DNA from: Ruminococcaceae bacterium UBA4871
GTDB lineage: Bacteria > Bacillota > Clostridia > Oscillospirales > Acutalibacteraceae
Assembly: GCA_002399445.1 (NCBI GenBank)
Contig: DHDR01000019.1
Location: 191,808-255,807, forward strand
Length of the DNA stretch: 64,000 nucleotides
Direction of reading: 5' to 3'
A program made the position numbers and the translations under genes. A model generated the notes under the pieces. It made no database searches, was not told the DNA's origin, and saw only the letters and a program-made list of their open reading frames with translations. Shown piece by piece: positions 8,916 to 17,698 of the stretch (positions are counted from its first letter, which is position 1; every line of letters starts with the position of its first letter).

Positions 8916-11549
8916 TCAACTGCCATATGCACTTTCCCCTTTTACCATCTTCACTAACTCGGCAAGCTGGTTCATACACTCAATTGGCGTTAATGTATTG
9001 ACATCAAGAGTACGCAGGCACTCCAGTGCTTTCGCTTCCCCGGGTGGTGTCAACATGAGTTGTTCCGGTTCATTTTTTTCCGGCTTGGCAGCCTTCGGGG
9101 TTTGACCGGCTGGAAGATTGGAAACATTGTTGGTCAATTCAGCAAGGATCCGTTTTGCCCGTTTCACCACTTTGTTTGGTACCCCGGCAAGCTTGGCCAC
9201 TTCAATGCCATAACTTTCATCCGCGCTGCCACGAACGATCCTTCGCAAAAACGTAATATCATCACCGTGCTTTTTGCAGGCGATGTTATAATTTTTGACG
9301 CCGTCCAAAAGGTCCTCCAGAACTGTCAATTCGTGATAATGGGTTGCGAAAAGCGTTTTCGCGCCTAATGTCTTTTTATTAGCAGCATATTCCACTACGG
9401 CACGAGCAATGCTCATGCCGTCATAAGTGGATGTTCCGCGTCCAATCTCATCCAAAATAATTAGACTGTCAGATGTTGCATTTTTTAAAATATCTGCAAC
9501 TTCCGCCATCTCCACCATAAAAGTTGACTGTCCAGCGGCAAGATCATCGGAAGCACCAACACGTGTATAGACAGCATCGACAATTCCAATTTGTGCATAA
9601 GCGGCTGGCACAAAACAGCCAATCTGTGCCATAATGACAATGAGCGCTATTTGCCGCATGTAAGTAGATTTACCTGCCATATTGGGACCGGTGATAATAG
9701 CCACACGGTTTTCGCCCTTGTCCAGAGTCACGTCATTGGGTACAAAAGGAGCATCTAACAGTGTTTCCACAACCGGATGGCGGCTCTCTTTAAGAATCAG
9801 TTTTCCACTCATATCGACAATTGGACGGGTATAGTGGTTATCCGCACTCACCTGTGCAAAAGAAAGCAGCACATCCAGTTGGGCCACAGCTACTGCTGTG
9901 CGCTGAATTCGCTCCATTTCCCCTGCAACCTGCTTACGGACCTGCTCAAAAAGCTGATGCTCTAGCTGAACACTCCGGTCATGTGCCCCGAGGATACGGC
10001 CCTCCAGTTCTTTAAGCTCCGGTGTTATAAATCGTTCGCAGTTTGTCAAGGTTTGCTTGCGGATATATTCTTTCGGCACTTGATTTTTAAAAGCATTGGG
10101 AACTTCTATGTAATATCCAAAAACGCGGTTATAGCCAACTTTTAACTTTGAAATTCCCGTTCGCTCCCGCTCACCCGATTCAATTTTGGCTAAAACGCCG
10201 CGTCCGCTGCTCATGTCGCCTTTAAGCAAATCCAACTCTTCGCTGAATCCTGCTTTGATAATGCCGCCTTCCCGCAAAGAAAACGGAGGATCCTCCACAA
10301 TGGCCCGGTCAATCAAATCTGCAACATCGTCCAATGAATCAATTTCCGCCAGAATTTTTTGCAAAAGCTGTGAATGTACATCCTTTAAAGCGGTGCGAAG
10401 TGGCGGCAAACGGCGAGCTGTACTTTCCAAAGACCGCAGTTCCCTCCCATTTGCACTGCCATAAACAACACGTGTTATCACACGTTCCAAGTCATGAATT
10501 CCGGAAAGTTCCTCCGCAAGGGTATCCCGCAAAACAGCATCTTCGCAAAGCTCCTCCACAGCATTCAGGCGGCGGCTGATTGCGGCCGGACTTAAAAGCG
10601 GCTGCTCAATCCATGTCCGAATCAGCCGTTTGCCCATCGGCGTATGCGTTTTGTCTAGTACCCAAAGCAGAGAACCGCGTTTTTCTTTACTGCGCATGGT
10701 TTCAATTAATTCCAAATTTCGGCGGGCGTTGAGATCCAGCCGCATATATTGGGCACCACTGTAAATTTGAATGGAAGAAATCCGCTCGATTCCGGTACGC
10801 TGTGTGCGATGAAGATAAGAAAAAAGTGCACCCAGTGAACCGACCAGTTCCGGTTTATCGGCAAGCTCAAGGTCTTCCAGTGAATGTTTATGAAACTGCT
10901 GCAATAATTCCTGCTTGTTTTTTTCCGCATTATATTCGGTATCGTCCATCAGTTCCAAGCTGGCAGCTAGTCGATTACGGATAAAATCCGGAAGTTCCTT
11001 AAAGTCCAACAAGGCACTGTTCACCAATATCTCCTTTGGTGAATAGCGGGAAAGTTCGTTTTCAAGCTGCTCACACAGATTTTTCTGCAGCGTAGTTGCA
11101 TAGAGTTCCCCTGTAGAAATGTCCGCAAAACAGACGCCCGCGGTTTCTCCGCGGACGTAAGCAGAACAAATATAGTTGTTTCTCGACTCATCCAGCATGC
11201 TGCTTTCCAGCACGGTCCCCGGTGTCACAACACGGATAATATCGCGTTTAACCAAACCTTTAGCTTTCGCTGGGTCTTCCATCTGTTCACAAATGGCAAC
11301 TTTGTAGCCCCTTGCTACTAGTTTTGCCAAATAAGTTTCATAGCTGTGAAACGGAATTCCACACATAGGTGCCCGTTCTTCCTGTCCACAGTCGCGGCCG
11401 GTAAGAGTAAGGTCCAGTTCACGAGAAGCCAATTTTGCATCATCATAGAACATCTCGTAAAAATCGCCAAGCCGGAAAAACAGGATTGTATCCGGATATT
11501 GTTTTTTAATGTCAAAATACTGCTTCATCATTGGCGAAAGATCTGCCAT
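8916..11549 (-). CDS. mutS: DNA mismatch repair protein MutS
   Basis: An 877-residue MutS that recognises mismatches and small loops and signals through ATP. The mismatch-binding motif is DFYEMF near residue 30. The ATPase has Walker A GPNMAGKSTYMRQ, the Walker B region LIILDEIGRGTSTYDG and FATHYHELT. The C-terminal tail after about 800 has a Lys/Pro-rich linker (PAGQTPKAAKPEK) and a helical end of the type used for beta-clamp or tetramer contacts. GAGGAGG precedes the ATG by about 11 bases. It is MutS1, not the MutS2 type, since it has the mismatch domain and no Smr domain. Confidence 0.97.
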   Translation of the reverse strand: MADLSPMMKQYFDIKKQYPDTILFFRLGDFYEMFYDDAKLASRELDLTLTGRDCGQEERAPMCGIPFHSYETYLAKLVARGYKVAICEQMEDPAKAKGLVKRDIIRVVTPGTVLESSMLDESRNNYICSAYVRGETAGVCFADISTGELYATTLQKNLCEQLENELSRYSPKEILVNSALLDFKELPDFIRNRLAASLELMDDTEYNAEKNKQELLQQFHKHSLEDLELADKPELVGSLGALFSYLHRTQRTGIERISSIQIYSGAQYMRLDLNARRNLELIETMRSKEKRGSLLWVLDKTHTPMGKRLIRTWIEQPLLSPAAISRRLNAVEELCEDAVLRDTLAEELSGIHDLERVITRVVYGSANGRELRSLESTARRLPPLRTALKDVHSQLLQKILAEIDSLDDVADLIDRAIVEDPPFSLREGGIIKAGFSEELDLLKGDMSSGRGVLAKIESGERERTGISKLKVGYNRVFGYYIEVPNAFKNQVPKEYIRKQTLTNCERFITPELKELEGRILGAHDRSVQLEHQLFEQVRKQVAGEMERIQRTAVAVAQLDVLLSFAQVSADNHYTRPIVDMSGKLILKESRHPVVETLLDAPFVPNDVTLDKGENRVAIITGPNMAGKSTYMRQIALIVIMAQIGCFVPAAYAQIGIVDAVYTRVGASDDLAAGQSTFMVEMAEVADILKNATSDSLIILDEIGRGTSTYDGMSIARAVVEYAANKKTLGAKTLFATHYHELTVLEDLLDGVKNYNIACKKHGDDITFLRRIVRGSADESYGIEVAKLAGVPNKVVKRAKRILAELTNNVSNLPAGQTPKAAKPEKNEPEQLMLTPPGEAKALECLRTLDVNTLTPIECMNQLAELVKMVKGESAYGS

Positions 11550-11586
11550 GAAACCGGTTACCTCCTCTTTTCTAAGTTCTTAATAA

Positions 11587-11994
11587 TTAATGGCATCCGC
11601 CGCCGCAAGAGGAACAGTCATGTGTGCAGGAAGGTGTATAATCGGCTGTTGCCGGATCTTCTCCTTCTGCACATTTGGAAATAATTCCATAAACACGTTT
11701 TAGCAATGAGTCCATTTCTTTCTGAGCCGCCGTGTAAAGAATCATGTTTGGATTCCCCATAATCTTGGTATAGGTTTCTTGCATTTCACCTTTATACTTG
11801 TCCACCTTTTCCTGATCGTGGGAATCCTTTTGGTTTTCGTTATTCAAATTCATACGGATGAGGTTAAAATGGCCAATCATCTCCTGCAGCTCTTTGTCTG
11901 CATCGCATTTACGGCTGACTTCCTGCATTCTGCTGAAGCAAGGGTCTGCCTGCAGTGCTTTACCGAGTCCTCTGGTTGCTTCAATAACGTCCAT
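11587..11994 (-). CDS. YlbF/RicF-like regulator with Cys-rich tail
   Basis: A 135-residue helical protein of the YlbF/YmcA family. In Bacillus, YlbF (RicF) works with YmcA and YaaT in a complex affecting RNA processing, sporulation and competence, and carries an iron-sulfur cluster. The helical core spans residues 1-110; the C-terminal end is THDCSSCGGGCH, with four Cys and two His in the last 16 residues, consistent with metal or Fe-S binding. It lies between miaB (a radical-SAM Fe-S enzyme) and mutS. An AGGAG site supports the ATG. Family call firm; function inferred from relatives. Confidence 0.8.
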   Translation of the reverse strand: MDVIEATRGLGKALQADPCFSRMQEVSRKCDADKELQEMIGHFNLIRMNLNNENQKDSHDQEKVDKYKGEMQETYTKIMGNPNMILYTAAQKEMDSLLKRVYGIISKCAEGEDPATADYTPSCTHDCSSCGGGCH

Positions 11995-12061
11995 GTGATT
12001 TTCTCCTTCGTAAACATTTATTTATAGTCATTTATGCTGGGACAACAATTTGAATAAGAAC

Positions 12062-13474
12062 TTAATCCGCTAATTTCCCTGTCAGAATCCAATTGCGCGC
12101 TTCAGTGATTTTTACCATTTGAAACGTCCCGCAAATAGTCGGGTCCCCCGGAAAATCTACGATAATATTGCCGGATGTCCGTCCTGTCAGCAGACCGGTT
12201 TTCGGATTCTGTTCCTCAACTAGTACTCGCTGCACTGTACCAACCGCAGAAGCACACCGTTTTGCTGCAATCTGCTCCTGTGTTGTGCAAAGTTCTTGAA
12301 ACCAACGGGATTTTTCTTCTGCAGGCACTGGGTCGGGCAGCTTTGCTGCACGAGTCCCTTTTCTTGGAGAATAAATAAAAGTAAATAAGCTCGTAAACTG
12401 GACTTTCTTAATTAAAGAAAGCGTATCCTGAAATTCCGCATAAGTTTCTCCCGGAAAACCGACAATAACATCACTGGTAAGGCTGATATCCGGTATCACT
12501 TTTTTGGCATACTGCACTAATTCCAGATACTGCGCACGGTTATAATGCCGATTCATCTCCTGCAGCACACGGTCATTTCCAGACTGAAACGGCAAGTGCA
12601 GATGATGCGCAATATGCTTGCCTGCCGCCATAGTATCCAACAGCTCATGGGTGCAGTCTTTCGGATGGCTCGTCATAAAACGAATCCGGTAATCCCCCTC
12701 CACTTGGTCCAGCATTTGCAGAAGTTTGGCAAAGTTCATACCGCAGTCGGGCTTTTTCCCATAGGAATTTACATTTTGTCCCAGTAAAGTAATATCTTTG
12801 TAGCCCTGCCGAACTAACTCCTGAAACTCTGCAAGCACTGCTTCTGGTGCGCGGGAACGCTCCCGTCCGCGGACATAAGGGACAATGCAGTAAGAACAGA
12901 AATTGTCACATCCGTACATAACCGTCAGCCATGCTTTTATTTTGCCATCTCGGTGAACCGGCAGTCCCTCAGTGATGAGCTGGTCCTGTTCTTCCCCACC
13001 ACGAGCAAAGATACGCCTGCTGTCCGTGATGCAGGTAAAAAGTAACTTGGGAAAATTGCAAATCTGATGCGTACCAAAAAGCAGATTCACAAAAGGATAG
13101 CTGTCATGAATTCGCTTTGCCACATGCTCCTGCTCCATCATGCAGCCACACAATGCAATAATGACACTGGAATGGCGGCGTTTGATATTTTTGAGAGCAC
13201 CCACATTTCCAAAAACGCGGTCTTCTGCATGTTCTCGCACGGCACAAGTATTAAACAGAATAAAATCTGCGTCTTCCGGTGTATCTGTAAAGAAAAATCC
13301 CATTTCTTCCAGCATACCTTTTATTTTTTCACTGTCTGCAACATTTTGTTGGCAGCCATAGGTATGCACAAAAGCCAGAGGCACTTTTCCCCGTTTGCGG
13401 ACTTTCATAATTTCCCGCAGCTGTTCAATATAATGCCGTCCTTCTAAGAGCTGAGTTTCAGGCTTTTCTGTCAA
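12062..13474 (-). CDS. miaB: tRNA-2-methylthio-N6-dimethylallyladenosine synthase MiaB
   Basis: Radical-SAM methylthiotransferase that converts i6A37 to ms2i6A37 in tRNA. The N-terminal UPF0004 domain has the cluster cysteines (HTYGCQQN, NTCAVRE, GCMMEQE); the radical-SAM motif is YGCDNFCSYC; the C-terminal TRAM domain ends the protein. About 470 residues, a normal size. GGGAGGAC lies directly before two possible TTG codons; the second, at 13474, has the better 8-base spacing, giving a TTG start. It heads the ylbF-mutS-mutL-miaA run and follows a small membrane-protein gene. Confidence 0.96.
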   Translation of the reverse strand: MTEKPETQLLEGRHYIEQLREIMKVRKRGKVPLAFVHTYGCQQNVADSEKIKGMLEEMGFFFTDTPEDADFILFNTCAVREHAEDRVFGNVGALKNIKRRHSSVIIALCGCMMEQEHVAKRIHDSYPFVNLLFGTHQICNFPKLLFTCITDSRRIFARGGEEQDQLITEGLPVHRDGKIKAWLTVMYGCDNFCSYCIVPYVRGRERSRAPEAVLAEFQELVRQGYKDITLLGQNVNSYGKKPDCGMNFAKLLQMLDQVEGDYRIRFMTSHPKDCTHELLDTMAAGKHIAHHLHLPFQSGNDRVLQEMNRHYNRAQYLELVQYAKKVIPDISLTSDVIVGFPGETYAEFQDTLSLIKKVQFTSLFTFIYSPRKGTRAAKLPDPVPAEEKSRWFQELCTTQEQIAAKRCASAVGTVQRVLVEEQNPKTGLLTGRTSGNIIVDFPGDPTICGTFQMVKITEARNWILTGKLAD

Positions 13475-13545
13475 AAGCAAGTCCTCCCTGTGCTATAATC
13501 AAAATTTTAAGCTCATTTTCTGTAAAACAGCCGCAGAGCGACTTT

Positions 13546-13827
13546 TCACCGGCTTTTACCAGAATGGTCCGCCTTTCCTTTTTGGTTCCGGCGAAACGAA
13601 TCAACGCCGGCTCCCACCACTGTACCAATTCCAAGTCCAATAAAAGTACCCTGAGTTACAAACGAACCATTGCCGCTAATTAAAGTAACAATAATCCCCA
13701 CAACAACTCCAATGCCAATGCCTAAAAGGGCAATCAGCGGAAAAAATCTTTTCTCAGGATGATTTTCTTCCTTTTCTTGGCTGTCTCGGACTTGTGTTTT
13801 GTTTACGGACTCTTTTTGTCCTGCCAA
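13546..13827 (-). CDS. Small glycine-zipper membrane protein, unrecognised
   Basis: About 93 residues with a charged N-terminus (KTQVRDSQEKEENHPEKR) and two hydrophobic Gly-rich segments, LIALLGIGIGVVVGIIVTL and GTFIGLGIGTVVGAG, likely a membrane hairpin, followed by a short basic tail. The start is taken as TTG at 13827, with GTGGAGGG 7 bases upstream, because the longer GTG start at 13878 would lie upstream of the predicted transcription start. I do not recognise a function. It precedes miaB by about 70 bases and may share its transcript. Confidence 0.55.
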   Translation of the reverse strand: MAGQKESVNKTQVRDSQEKEENHPEKRFFPLIALLGIGIGVVVGIIVTLISGNGSFVTQGTFIGLGIGTVVGAGVDSFRRNQKGKADHSGKSR

Positions 13828-13881
13828 TGCGGCTCCCTCCACTTCAAAAGCGGAATATACACGGAAAAAATGTTTCACTGT

Positions 13882-13910
13882 AGTATAACATATTGCAGGT
13901 AAAAGAGCAA
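13882..13910 (-). promoter_or_regulatory. Sigma-A promoter candidate for the small membrane protein and miaB run
   Basis: TTGCTC and TATACT are separated by 17 bases on the minus strand, just after the lysC terminator. Transcription would begin near 13875-13870, before the TTG start of the small membrane protein, and could continue into miaB-mutS-mutL. Confidence 0.55.
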
Positions 13911-13930
13911 GAAAAGCACCAGCATAAGCA

Positions 13931-13972
13931 AAAAGCCGCTGCGGAAAAAAGTTTCAGCCCGCAGCGGCTTTT
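13931..13972 (-). terminator. Rho-independent terminator after lysC
   Basis: A perfect 10-bp GC-rich core stem (GCCGCTGCGG paired with CCGCAGCGGC), extended by A-T pairs, with a loop of about 14 bases, followed on the minus strand by a T run. It lies about 25 bases after the aspartate kinase stop. A-rich flanks on the other side would let it work in both directions. Confidence 0.88.
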
Positions 13973-13998
13973 ACTCTAGCCTTTACAAACTATAAAAT

Positions 13999-15210
13999 TT
14001 ACTGAGCGTCAAAAAACTTTTTATGAATGACAGAAACTGCACGGTCGGCATCATCCTCATCAATCAATACAGAAATCTTAATTTCACTGGTAGAGATCAT
14101 ATGAATATTAATGTCCGCCTCAAACAGAGATTCAAACATGGTAGAAGCAACACCCGGGTGAGATTCCATACCAGCACCGACAATGCTGACCTTTGCAACG
14201 TGATCATCATACACAACACTGTTTGCACCAATCAACTCTACAAATGGATTGAGCAGATCGATTGTATCCTGTAAATTACTGCGGGATACAGTAAAGCTGA
14301 TATCTTTGGTCCCATTGCGACCAACAGATTGCAAAATAATGTCAACATTAATGTTCTTTGCTGCCAGTTTGGTGAAAATTTTAAATGCAAGACCCGGACG
14401 ATCTGGTACACCCATAATAGAAATACGGGCTACATCACTATCTTTAGCGACACCGCTAATCAGCATTTCTTCCATTTTGTTTGCCTCCCTTACAATTGTA
14501 CCCGGTCGATTGGCCATACTGGAGAGGACCTCCAGTTCAATTCCATATTTTTTTGCAAGCTCCACTGAACGGTTATTGAGAACCTGCGCGCCAAGGGATG
14601 CAAGTTCCAACATTTCATCATAAGAAATAACGCTAAGTTTCCTAGCATTCTTCACTTTGCGCGGATCCGCAGTATAAACACCTTCTACGTCCGTATAGAT
14701 TTGGCACAGATCCGCATGCATGGCAGCAGCAATTGCCACTGCGCTGGTATCGCTGCCGCCGCGGCCCAACGTTGTCACGTCATCATAACGGTTAATTCCC
14801 TGAAATCCGGTAACAACGACAATGTGCTTTTTATCCAGTTCTTTGCGGATACGGTCCGGTTCCACACGGTGAATACGTGCACTGCCATAAGCGGTGCTGG
14901 TAACAAATCCGGCCTGCCAACCAAGTAAAGAAACGACCGGATAGCCAAGTTTCTCAATTGCCATTGCCAGAAGTGCCGCGCTCATCTGTTCTCCGGCAGT
15001 CAGGAGCATATCCATTTCACGTTTGCTTGCACAAGGGTTAATTTCATTTGCTTTTGCAATTAGATCATCTGTGGTGTCTCCCTGTGCAGAAACGACCACA
15101 ACTACATCATTCCCCTGCTTGTAGGTTTTGGTTACCGTATCTGCGACATGAAACACCCGGTCTGCATTTGCCACGGAACTGCCGCCAAACTTCTGTACAA
15201 TCAGACTCAT
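13999..15210 (-). CDS. lysC: Aspartate kinase
   Basis: Phosphorylates aspartate at the head of the lysine, threonine and methionine pathways. The kinase domain opens MSLIVQKFGGSSVANADR; TDVEGVYTADPR is the conserved nucleotide-site region. Two ACT domains fill about residues 260-403 and are the usual sites of lysine/threonine feedback. At 403 residues it is a monofunctional, class II-like enzyme. The start is ATG 15210, with TTGGAGG 9 bases upstream; the ATG three codons earlier would touch the ribosome binding site. It is last in the hom-thrB-lysC operon. Confidence 0.95.
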   Translation of the reverse strand: MSLIVQKFGGSSVANADRVFHVADTVTKTYKQGNDVVVVVSAQGDTTDDLIAKANEINPCASKREMDMLLTAGEQMSAALLAMAIEKLGYPVVSLLGWQAGFVTSTAYGSARIHRVEPDRIRKELDKKHIVVVTGFQGINRYDDVTTLGRGGSDTSAVAIAAAMHADLCQIYTDVEGVYTADPRKVKNARKLSVISYDEMLELASLGAQVLNNRSVELAKKYGIELEVLSSMANRPGTIVREANKMEEMLISGVAKDSDVARISIMGVPDRPGLAFKIFTKLAAKNINVDIILQSVGRNGTKDISFTVSRSNLQDTIDLLNPFVELIGANSVVYDDHVAKVSIVGAGMESHPGVASTMFESLFEADINIHMISTSEIKISVLIDEDDADRAVSVIHKKFFDAQ

Positions 15211-15270
15211 ACAGTTCATCCTCCAATATCTTAATTCAATTAAACAGCAATCGCGCTGGAATTACTCCAA

Positions 15271-16167
15271 TTACTCTATGAAAATCTGTGCACCGCGGGA
15301 CTCAGTTTTCAAAAGTTTCACTTGCCAGTCGTCAAGGCCTTTTCCTTTCAAGTGGGCCTTTGCCGTCTTTTCAAAGGATTCTGCTTTCCCCGATTCCACC
15401 ATAGAAAGGATTGTTGGACCAGCGCCGCTGACACAGGTGCCTAGTGTTCCGAGTTCATAACTCATTCGGCACACGTCATCGAAATTGGCGATTAGACCAG
15501 AACGATATGGCTGATGAATCCGATCCTGTACAGCAACTCGAAGATTTTCAATATTCCCAGAAAACAGAGATGCCACCATCAGCGCTGAACGAGAAAGATT
15601 ATAAACAGCATCTGCTCGGCTATAGGTATCCGGCAAGATAGAACGTGCTTTTTCCGTTTTCAGCTCAAACGGCGGAATGAACACCACAAACTGGATTTTT
15701 TCAGACACTGGTACGCTGACGCTGTATACCTTGCCGCCTTCAATGGCAGAAGTAACTAAACCGCCTTCCAATGCGGGAGCAACATTGTCAGGGTGACCTT
15801 CAATTTTTGTTGCCAGTGTAACCAATTCTTTGTCACTTAAGGGGCTGCCAAGCAGCCGATTGGCCCCTAAAATGCCTGCCACAATGCAGGCAGAACTGCT
15901 GCCCAGGCCACGCGCCATCGGTATATTATTGAGCTGTACAATTTTGAGCCCCGGCAATTTTCTGCCACACTGTTCATAGAGCTGCTTTGCTGCCCAATAT
16001 ATTAAATTATGTTCATCCAGCGGAACTTCCACATCATCTTTACAGGAAATGTCAATGGAATCTGATTCCTCCATCCAAACCTGATTGTATAGATTTAAGG
16101 CAATGCCAAGGGAATCAAAACCAGAACCCAAATTGGCACTGGTTGCCGGTACTTGTATCCGTATCAT
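15271..16167 (-). CDS. thrB: Homoserine kinase
   Basis: GHMP-family kinase that phosphorylates homoserine ahead of threonine synthase. Conserved blocks are MIRIQVPATSANLGSGFDSL, the glycine-rich ATP loop PMARGLGSSSACIVAG, EGHPDNVAPALEGG and the C-terminal CVSGAGPTIL. About 298 residues. The start ATG at 16167 is 8 bases from a GGAG site; the other ATG is too close. It lies 62 bases after hom and about 60 before lysC. No thrC lies in the window. Confidence 0.95.
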   Translation of the reverse strand: MIRIQVPATSANLGSGFDSLGIALNLYNQVWMEESDSIDISCKDDVEVPLDEHNLIYWAAKQLYEQCGRKLPGLKIVQLNNIPMARGLGSSSACIVAGILGANRLLGSPLSDKELVTLATKIEGHPDNVAPALEGGLVTSAIEGGKVYSVSVPVSEKIQFVVFIPPFELKTEKARSILPDTYSRADAVYNLSRSALMVASLFSGNIENLRVAVQDRIHQPYRSGLIANFDDVCRMSYELGTLGTCVSGAGPTILSMVESGKAESFEKTAKAHLKGKGLDDWQVKLLKTESRGAQIFIE

Positions 16168-16229
16168 TTTCATTACTCCAAACTCAAGTTTCTCTTTTTT
16201 ATTGTATGGATAAAGAAAACCCACAATAT

Positions 16230-17474
16230 TTACATTTCACCGATACGAATACGACTGTCAATCGTAACGCCTGAAGCTGAAAGCTGCTGCAGCTTTTTGT
16301 CACACTCTTGTTCTGGCAAATCACCCGTTACAAATGCAAATTCACCAGTTAGCGCATGTTTCCGCAGCAAACGTGACACTCCCGGAAAAAGTTCAGCGGC
16401 TTTTTCAAACGCATTGTCTGAATTGATTGCATGTGCACGAATATAGAATGCGCGGACACCGCTGCGATAATCTTCCACATAATCCGGAGCTCCATCTGAC
16501 CAATATAGATATTTGCGCGCTTTCAAGTGCTTGACACAATCAATAACATCTGCCACCACCGCACTCGCAGTCGGCATTTTGCCGGCACCTTTTCCATAAA
16601 AGACAACATCGCCAGTAATATCCCCGCGTACCATAATTCCATTGAATACACCATCCACATTGGCAAGCTGGCTGTCTCGGTCAATAAACATTGGGCAGAC
16701 AATAATTTGAAGTTTTTTATTATGCATCCGCTTTGCTTCACCAATGAGCTTAACCACACCGCCCCACTTTTCAGCATACTCCACATCTGCCCGAGAGATT
16801 TTTGTGATTCCCTCCGTATGCACCTGCTCAGGATAAACATGCTTGCCATAAGCAAGAGAAGCCAAAATGCAGATTTTTCGGCATGCATCAATACCTTCTA
16901 TATCAGCAGTTGGGTCCCGCTCTGCATAGCCAAGCCGTTGTGCTTCAGCTAAAGCATCGGCAAAATCCGCACCGTCACGAAACATCTTCGTTAAAATATA
17001 ATTTGTTGTACCATTCAGAATCCCCGCAACACCGACCACAACGTTTGCTGCCAAGCACTGACTCATGGGGCGAATAATCGGAATTCCACCTCCGACACTT
17101 GCCTCAAACAAAAAGTTGACATTATTATCTTTTGCAACCTGCAGCAAATCCGCACCTTTTGCCGCTACCAGCTCTTTATTAGAAGTCACAACACTTTTAC
17201 CCGCAAGCAGACAGCGGCGCACATAATCATACGCGGGGTCCAGCCCGCCCATCACTTCCACTACAATCTTCACTTCTGGGTCATTTAAAATCTGGTCGAA
17301 AGATTTGGTAAAGGTACCCATCATCGGAGGCTCTGGAAAATCCCGACGCACAAGAACATATTTTACATGCATACGTTCATGTGCCCGGCGCGTCAGGCCC
17401 TCTGCATGCTTTGTAAGCACTTCAATAACTCCGGTTCCAACCACGCCGTATCCCATAACTGCAATCTCGACCAT
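16230..17474 (-). CDS. hom: Homoserine dehydrogenase
   Basis: NAD(P)-dependent reduction of aspartate semialdehyde to homoserine. The Rossmann motif is GYGVVGTGV at residue 8; ASVGGGIPIIRP, GILNGTTNYILT and DPTADIEGIDACRKI are the catalytic and dimer blocks. The C-terminal ACT domain (about 340-414) suggests threonine feedback. The 414-residue length is typical of Firmicutes. AAGGAGTG lies 8-10 bases before the ATG. It is the first gene of hom-thrB-lysC, behind a promoter that overlaps a tandem repeat. Confidence 0.96.
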   Translation of the reverse strand: MVEIAVMGYGVVGTGVIEVLTKHAEGLTRRAHERMHVKYVLVRRDFPEPPMMGTFTKSFDQILNDPEVKIVVEVMGGLDPAYDYVRRCLLAGKSVVTSNKELVAAKGADLLQVAKDNNVNFLFEASVGGGIPIIRPMSQCLAANVVVGVAGILNGTTNYILTKMFRDGADFADALAEAQRLGYAERDPTADIEGIDACRKICILASLAYGKHVYPEQVHTEGITKISRADVEYAEKWGGVVKLIGEAKRMHNKKLQIIVCPMFIDRDSQLANVDGVFNGIMVRGDITGDVVFYGKGAGKMPTASAVVADVIDCVKHLKARKYLYWSDGAPDYVEDYRSGVRAFYIRAHAINSDNAFEKAAELFPGVSRLLRKHALTGEFAFVTGDLPEQECDKKLQQLSASGVTIDSRIRIGEM

Positions 17475-17531
17475 ATTTCAGCACTCCTTACCCATTTGCA
17501 TTCTGCGGACAGTTCTGCTTTGAAAATATAA

Positions 17532-17577
17532 ATCGTACGCTTTAACAGTTTAACATCGTACGCTTTAACAGTTTAAC
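17532..17577. repeat. Two tandem 23-bp repeats upstream of hom
   Basis: Two identical copies of a 23-base unit containing the palindrome CGTACG lie head to tail, 58-103 bases upstream of the hom ATG. The second copy contains the -10 hexamer of the proposed hom promoter, so both copies lie at or just downstream of the transcription start. Confidence 0.85.
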
Positions 17578-17598
17578 ATCTTTTTCTACAGGTTTCAA
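17570..17598 (-). promoter_or_regulatory. Candidate sigma-A promoter for hom-thrB-lysC
   Basis: TTGAAA and TAAACT are separated by 17 bases on the minus strand. A transcript would begin about 90 bases before the hom start codon. A second TAAACT lies in the other repeat copy, 23 bases farther on, but lacks a matching -35. Confidence 0.5.
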
Positions 17599-17649
17599 CA
17601 GTTTTTCTTTGCTTAAATAGAATCAGTCAAGAGGAATATATGCACACAG

Positions 17650-17684
17650 GGCTGCTGCAGTATGCAAAAAGCACTACAGCAGCC
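17650..17684 (-). terminator. Hairpin after the penicillin-binding protein gene
   Basis: A 12-bp stem (GGCTGCTGTAGT with ACTGCAGCAGCC, one G-T pair) and an 11-base loop lie just past the PBP stop. It is not followed by a clear T run on the minus strand, so it may be a weak terminator or an mRNA 3'-end stem. Confidence 0.45.
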
Positions 17685-17698
17685 TTGGTGAAGGTTTA

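Noticed and set aside
13458..13640. 60-residue minus-strand open frame overlapping miaB and the small membrane protein
   Set aside because: It overlaps two better-supported frames and has no recognisable motif.
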